Source: Myxococcus guangdongensis (GTDB lineage: Bacteria; Myxococcota; Myxococcia; Myxococcales; Myxococcaceae). From it: a stretch of 64,000 nucleotides of DNA. How positions within the stretch are numbered: the stretch's first letter is position 1; each line of letters begins with the position of its first letter. The notes beneath the pieces were generated by a model. That model was not told the origin of the DNA. It worked only from the letters and a program-made list of their open reading frames with translations, and ran no database searches. The stretch lies in contig NZ_JAJVKW010000003.1 in NCBI RefSeq assembly GCF_024198255.1, positions 682,001-746,000 on the forward strand. Reading direction: 5' to 3'. The position numbers were made by a program, and so were the translations under genes. Below are positions 61,098-64,000 of this stretch, piece by piece.

Positions 61098-62648
61098 TCA
61101 GCGGCGCGCGGAGGCGGTGAGCCAGGCCAGCTTCTCGGCGGCCTCGCGCGTGGTGGCGTCGTTGAGCAGCGAGCCCACGTCCTGGGCGATGCGGTAGGCC
61201 CAGTTCGAGTCGCTCATGGAGCCCGGCAGGTTGATGCGGTCCCGGGTGCCGAGCACGTCCTGCCAGGGCAGCACGCACAAGTCGCTGCCCGAGTTGAGCG
61301 CCGCGGCCAGCAGGGCCCGGTGCACCTCCGGGGTGAACTCGCGTGACACCGGCACGCCGTGGAGCTCCGGCCACGCGCGGGCGGCGGCCTGACGCTCGTC
61401 GTCGCGGGCGCCCTCCCACCACTCCACCATGGTGTCGGTGTCGTGGGTGCCCGTCGTCACCAGGGAGATGGCGGGGAACTGGTGGGGGTTGCGGTACGTG
61501 TTGTCGTCGCGCTCCCAGCGCATCACGCGGTAGCCGGGCAGCTTGAGCTCCGCGAGGATGTGGCGCACGAACGGCGGAATCACGCCCAGGTCCTCGGCGA
61601 CGATGCCCGCGCCCTCGGAGAGCAGCTCGAAGTGCTTGCGGCCCAGCCGCTTGTGGCTCTCCTCGTCCGGCGGGATGAAGCGCCCGGTGGGCGTCTGCTC
61701 GTCGCGAATCCACTGACGGAAGTAGCCCACCGCGTGGTCCACGCGGCGCAGGTCGTAGTAGCTGGCCGCCTTCTTCGCGCGCGCCTTGAGCCAGGCGTAG
61801 TCGTCCTTCTGCATGGCGACGAAGTCGAAGTAGGGCAGGCCCCAGTCCTGGCCCGTGGCGGAGAAGTCGTCCGGCGGCACACCCAGCCGCGCGTCGCGGC
61901 GCAGGATGGTGGGGTTGGCCCAGCAGTCCGCGCTGTCCTGGCCGATGATGAACGGCTCGTCACCGCACAGGAGCACGTCCTGGGCGCGGGCCTTGGCGCG
62001 CGCGGCGTTCCACTGCTCCTCGGCCACCCACTGCAGCCACGCGTGGTAGCGCACCCGGCGCTCCAGCTCCTTCCCCTTGGCGGCGAGCGCCTCCGGCTGG
62101 CGGGTGCGCAGGCCCTCCGGCCACTCCCACCACGCGCGGCGGTCCTCCTGCTCGCTGATGGCGGTGAACAAGGCGTAGGTCTCCAGCCAGCCGGCCTGGG
62201 CGTCGCGCCATTGGGCGAAGGCGCGGGCGCGCTCGGACTGGGAGGCCCAGTGCTTCGCCTCGAAGGTGTCGAATGCGCGCGCCAGGGCGGCGTCCTTCAG
62301 GGGGAAGACCAGGTCGTACCGGATGCGCGGGGCGCTCCGGGCCTCGGCGAGCTGGCGGCGCTGCTCGTCGGTGAGCGCGGCCTCGCCGCCCGAGGCGGTG
62401 AACTCCGGCAGCGCGTGCAGGTCGATGAAGAGCGGGTTGAGGCCGAACGCCGAGCGGGTGGCGTAGGGGCTGGAGTCACCCGGCGCGGTGGGCAAGAGCG
62501 GCAACAGCATCAGCAGGCGCTGACGCCCGAGCTTCATCCAGGAGAACAGGCCGTCGAGCGCGCCGAAGTCACCGATGCCGAAATCCGTCGGGGAGCGCAG
62601 GGAGAAGAGCGGAAGCAGGAGACCGGAGAGCCGGCCGGGGGTGGACAT
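61098..62648 (-). CDS. malQ: 4-alpha-glucanotransferase (GH77)
   Basis: A 516-residue protein of normal MalQ length. Landmarks are RLSGLLLPLFSLRSPTDFGI, LLPLLPTAPGDSSPYATRSA, DEPFIIGQDSADCWANP (with DARLGVPPDDFSATGQDWGL next), YDLRRVDHAVGYFRQW (nucleophile Asp in RVDH), AEDLGVIPPFVRHIL (acid Glu) and VTTGTHDTDTMVEWW (third Asp). All GH77 catalytic residues are kept. It disproportionates malto-oligosaccharides in glycogen or maltodextrin metabolism, in line with the GH13 enzyme at 33 kb. Confidence 0.95.
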   Translation of the reverse strand: MSTPGRLSGLLLPLFSLRSPTDFGIGDFGALDGLFSWMKLGRQRLLMLLPLLPTAPGDSSPYATRSAFGLNPLFIDLHALPEFTASGGEAALTDEQRRQLAEARSAPRIRYDLVFPLKDAALARAFDTFEAKHWASQSERARAFAQWRDAQAGWLETYALFTAISEQEDRRAWWEWPEGLRTRQPEALAAKGKELERRVRYHAWLQWVAEEQWNAARAKARAQDVLLCGDEPFIIGQDSADCWANPTILRRDARLGVPPDDFSATGQDWGLPYFDFVAMQKDDYAWLKARAKKAASYYDLRRVDHAVGYFRQWIRDEQTPTGRFIPPDEESHKRLGRKHFELLSEGAGIVAEDLGVIPPFVRHILAELKLPGYRVMRWERDDNTYRNPHQFPAISLVTTGTHDTDTMVEWWEGARDDERQAAARAWPELHGVPVSREFTPEVHRALLAAALNSGSDLCVLPWQDVLGTRDRINLPGSMSDSNWAYRIAQDVGSLLNDATTREAAEKLAWLTASARR

Positions 62649-62734
62649 GGTGCGGCGCAATCTGCACCAGCCCCGCGCTGGAGTGAATGGGTCCGGTGCC
62701 AGGAAGTACGTGGCGGGTTTCCACCGGTGGACGG

Positions 62735-63370
62735 ATGTCCATTGCAGAGCGCATGTCGGCGGGGGCCGGTACACTGCTGGACGTGAGCGTGTTGCCCTCG
62801 TCCTTCTACGCGCGCCCGGCCCTCGTCGTGGCGCGGGAGCTGCTCGGTACGTTGCTCGTCGTGCAGGCGTCCGACGGCGCCCGCCGGGTGGGGCGAATCG
62901 TCGAGACCGAGGCCTATATCGGCGAGCACGACCTGGCCTGCCACGCCGCCAAGGGCCTCACCCCGCGCACCGAGGTCATGTTCGGCCCACCCGGAAAGGC
63001 CTACATGTATCTCATCTACGGGATGCACCATTGCTTCAACGTGGTGACGGACGCGCCCGGGGTGGGGGCGGCGGTGCTGGTGCGCGCGGTGGAGCCGGTG
63101 GAGGGGCTGGACGCAGGGGGGCGCACGGACGGGCCCGGCAAGCTGTGCAAGGCGATGGGGCTGACGCTCGCGCACAACCGGGTGGACCTGGCCTCACCGG
63201 GGCTGCACCTGCTCCCGGGTGTGGGGGTGGAGGAGGCGCGGGTGGAGAAGGGGCCCCGCATCGGCGTGGAGTACGCGGGGGCGTGGGCGGACGAGCCCTT
63301 CCGGCTGTGGGTCCGGGACAGTCAACATGTCAGCAAGCGGCCTGGGACGAGGCGTCGCAACCGCGCTTGA
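62735..63370 (+). CDS. DNA-3-methyladenine glycosylase (AAG/MPG family)
   Basis: A 211-residue protein from the ATG at 62735. The ATG at 62753 or the GTG at 62783 are also possible; the domain itself starts at LPSSFYARPALVVARELLG, just after the latter. Conserved parts: RVGRIVETEAYIGEHDLACH (catalytic Glu in VETEAY), FGPPGKAYMYLIYGMHHCFN (the intercalating Tyr), VLVRAVEPVEGL and GPGKLCKAMGLTLAHN. It removes alkylated purines in base excision repair. Divergent from malQ. Confidence 0.92.
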   Translation: MSIAERMSAGAGTLLDVSVLPSSFYARPALVVARELLGTLLVVQASDGARRVGRIVETEAYIGEHDLACHAAKGLTPRTEVMFGPPGKAYMYLIYGMHHCFNVVTDAPGVGAAVLVRAVEPVEGLDAGGRTDGPGKLCKAMGLTLAHNRVDLASPGLHLLPGVGVEEARVEKGPRIGVEYAGAWADEPFRLWVRDSQHVSKRPGTRRRNRA

Positions 63371-63405
63371 CGAAGGCGCTTCTGGCTGGTTGGGTGCGCC
63401 CCGCC

Positions 63406-64000
63406 ATGTCCGACGAGGTCGCCACGGAAGATGATCGCCTGCTCCTTGCCCGCGCGCAGGACGGGGACATGTCCGCCTTCGAGGCCCTGGTGGGAGCCCA
63501 CCAGGACAAGGTGTACGGTCTGGCGCTGCGGATGACGCGCTCGGAGGCGGACGCCGCCGAAATCACCCAGGACACCTTCCTGTCGGCCTACCAACATCTC
63601 AAGGATTTCCGCGGGGATGCGGCCTTCGGGTCCTGGGTGCACCGCATCGCGGCCAACCACGCGCTCATGCGCCTGCGCCACCGGCGGGTGGCCCAGGCGG
63701 CCGAGGCGGAGCTCCAGGGGCCGGAGTTCACCCCCCGGGGTACGCTGGCGGACTACCCCCAGACGGACTGGAGCCGGGACGCCGAGGAGAAGGCCCTGGA
63801 CGCGGAGCTGGGCCAGGCCATCCGGCAAGCGGCGGACCGGCTGCCCGAGGGGTATCGTGAGGTCTTCCTCTTGAAAGACGTGGACGGCCTCAGTTACGAA
63901 CAGATTGCGGAGGTGACGGGGGATTCCATCCCCGCCATCAAGAGCCGCCTGCACCGGGCTCGTCTCGCGCTCCGGGAAGCCATCGACGCCTTCTACAACC
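63406..64000 (+). CDS. ECF RNA polymerase sigma factor (3' end outside the window)
   Basis: 198 codons are visible, open to the window end. Region 2 spans about 20-90 (FEALVGAHQDKVYGLALRMT, EADAAEITQDTFLSAYQHLK, GSWVHRIAANHALMRLRHRR). Region 4 is at about 140-195 (RLPEGYREVFLLKDVDGLSY, EQIAEVTGDSIPAIKSRLHR, ARLALREAI). This is the RpoE-like ECF layout. Any anti-sigma gene would lie beyond the window. The start ATG at 63406 precedes a short acidic N-terminus. Confidence 0.93.
   Translation, partial: MSDEVATEDDRLLLARAQDGDMSAFEALVGAHQDKVYGLALRMTRSEADAAEITQDTFLSAYQHLKDFRGDAAFGSWVHRIAANHALMRLRHRRVAQAAEAELQGPEFTPRGTLADYPQTDWSRDAEEKALDAELGQAIRQAADRLPEGYREVFLLKDVDGLSYEQIAEVTGDSIPAIKSRLHRARLALREAIDAFYN

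Noticed and set aside
1-64000. tRNA, rRNA or phage structural genes
   Set aside because: No cloverleaf-like or ribosomal RNA sequence and no capsid, portal or terminase genes were seen on either strand.

Overview
The window is GC-rich DNA with the gene content of a predatory, multicellular myxobacterium (Myxococcaceae, Myxococcus/Corallococcus-like). This rests on the very high G/C at third codon positions, an Oar-like TonB-dependent receptor, a CorE-like ECF sigma factor with a Cys-rich tail, many lipoproteins, a TraA/Sit-like toxin pair and a large MoxR/vWA operon. I see no tRNA, rRNA or CRISPR array. The assignment is inferred from protein families, not from a marker gene.

Layout. 1-7.1 kb: a Gfo/Idh/MocA oxidoreductase (cut by the window edge) divergent from a TetR regulator, an Oar-like outer-membrane receptor with a lipoprotein, an intergenic tandem repeat and a beta-helix protein. 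7.3-13.6 kb: an accessory block bounded by two copies of a 67-bp dispersed repeat. It holds a lipoprotein nuclease toxin with its probable immunity gene, a T4 Rnl2-like RNA ligase, a small Cys-rich lipoprotein and a metallopeptidase-ricin lectin. 13.7-18.9 kb: a PKD/Kelch lipoprotein, a HAD phosphatase, a Rieske oxygenase, the CorE-like sigma factor and a Cys-rich mini-protein. 19-23.3 kb: TolC divergent from MarR, then tonB-exbD-exbB. 23.4-30.4 kb: a PQQ-type sugar dehydrogenase, an FCP1-like phosphatase, several unknowns and an AraC-DoxX-aldo/keto reductase group.

30.4-32.9 kb is the most striking segment. A degenerate IS5/IS427-type element, the 3' end of an Rhs toxin gene and an overlapping Sel1-repeat gene (candidate immunity) are packed between two perfect 18-bp direct repeats. 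One repeat is the last codons of a GH13 enzyme gene. This looks like a toxin-immunity cassette integrated at the 3' end of that gene.

35.1-47.7 kb is one translationally coupled operon: a coiled-coil membrane protein, MoxR ATPase, membrane protein, ABC ATPase, ABC permease, DUF58, BatA-like vWA protein and double-vWA protein. Almost every junction is an ATGA/GTGA-type overlap. Two junctions carry small duplications that create 54- and 62-residue mini-ORFs without breaking the coupling.

47.8-64 kb: secreted proteins, a GT-C glycosyltransferase, the TamA/TamB outer-membrane assembly pair, 4-alpha-glucanotransferase, 3-methyladenine DNA glycosylase and a second ECF sigma factor cut by the window end.
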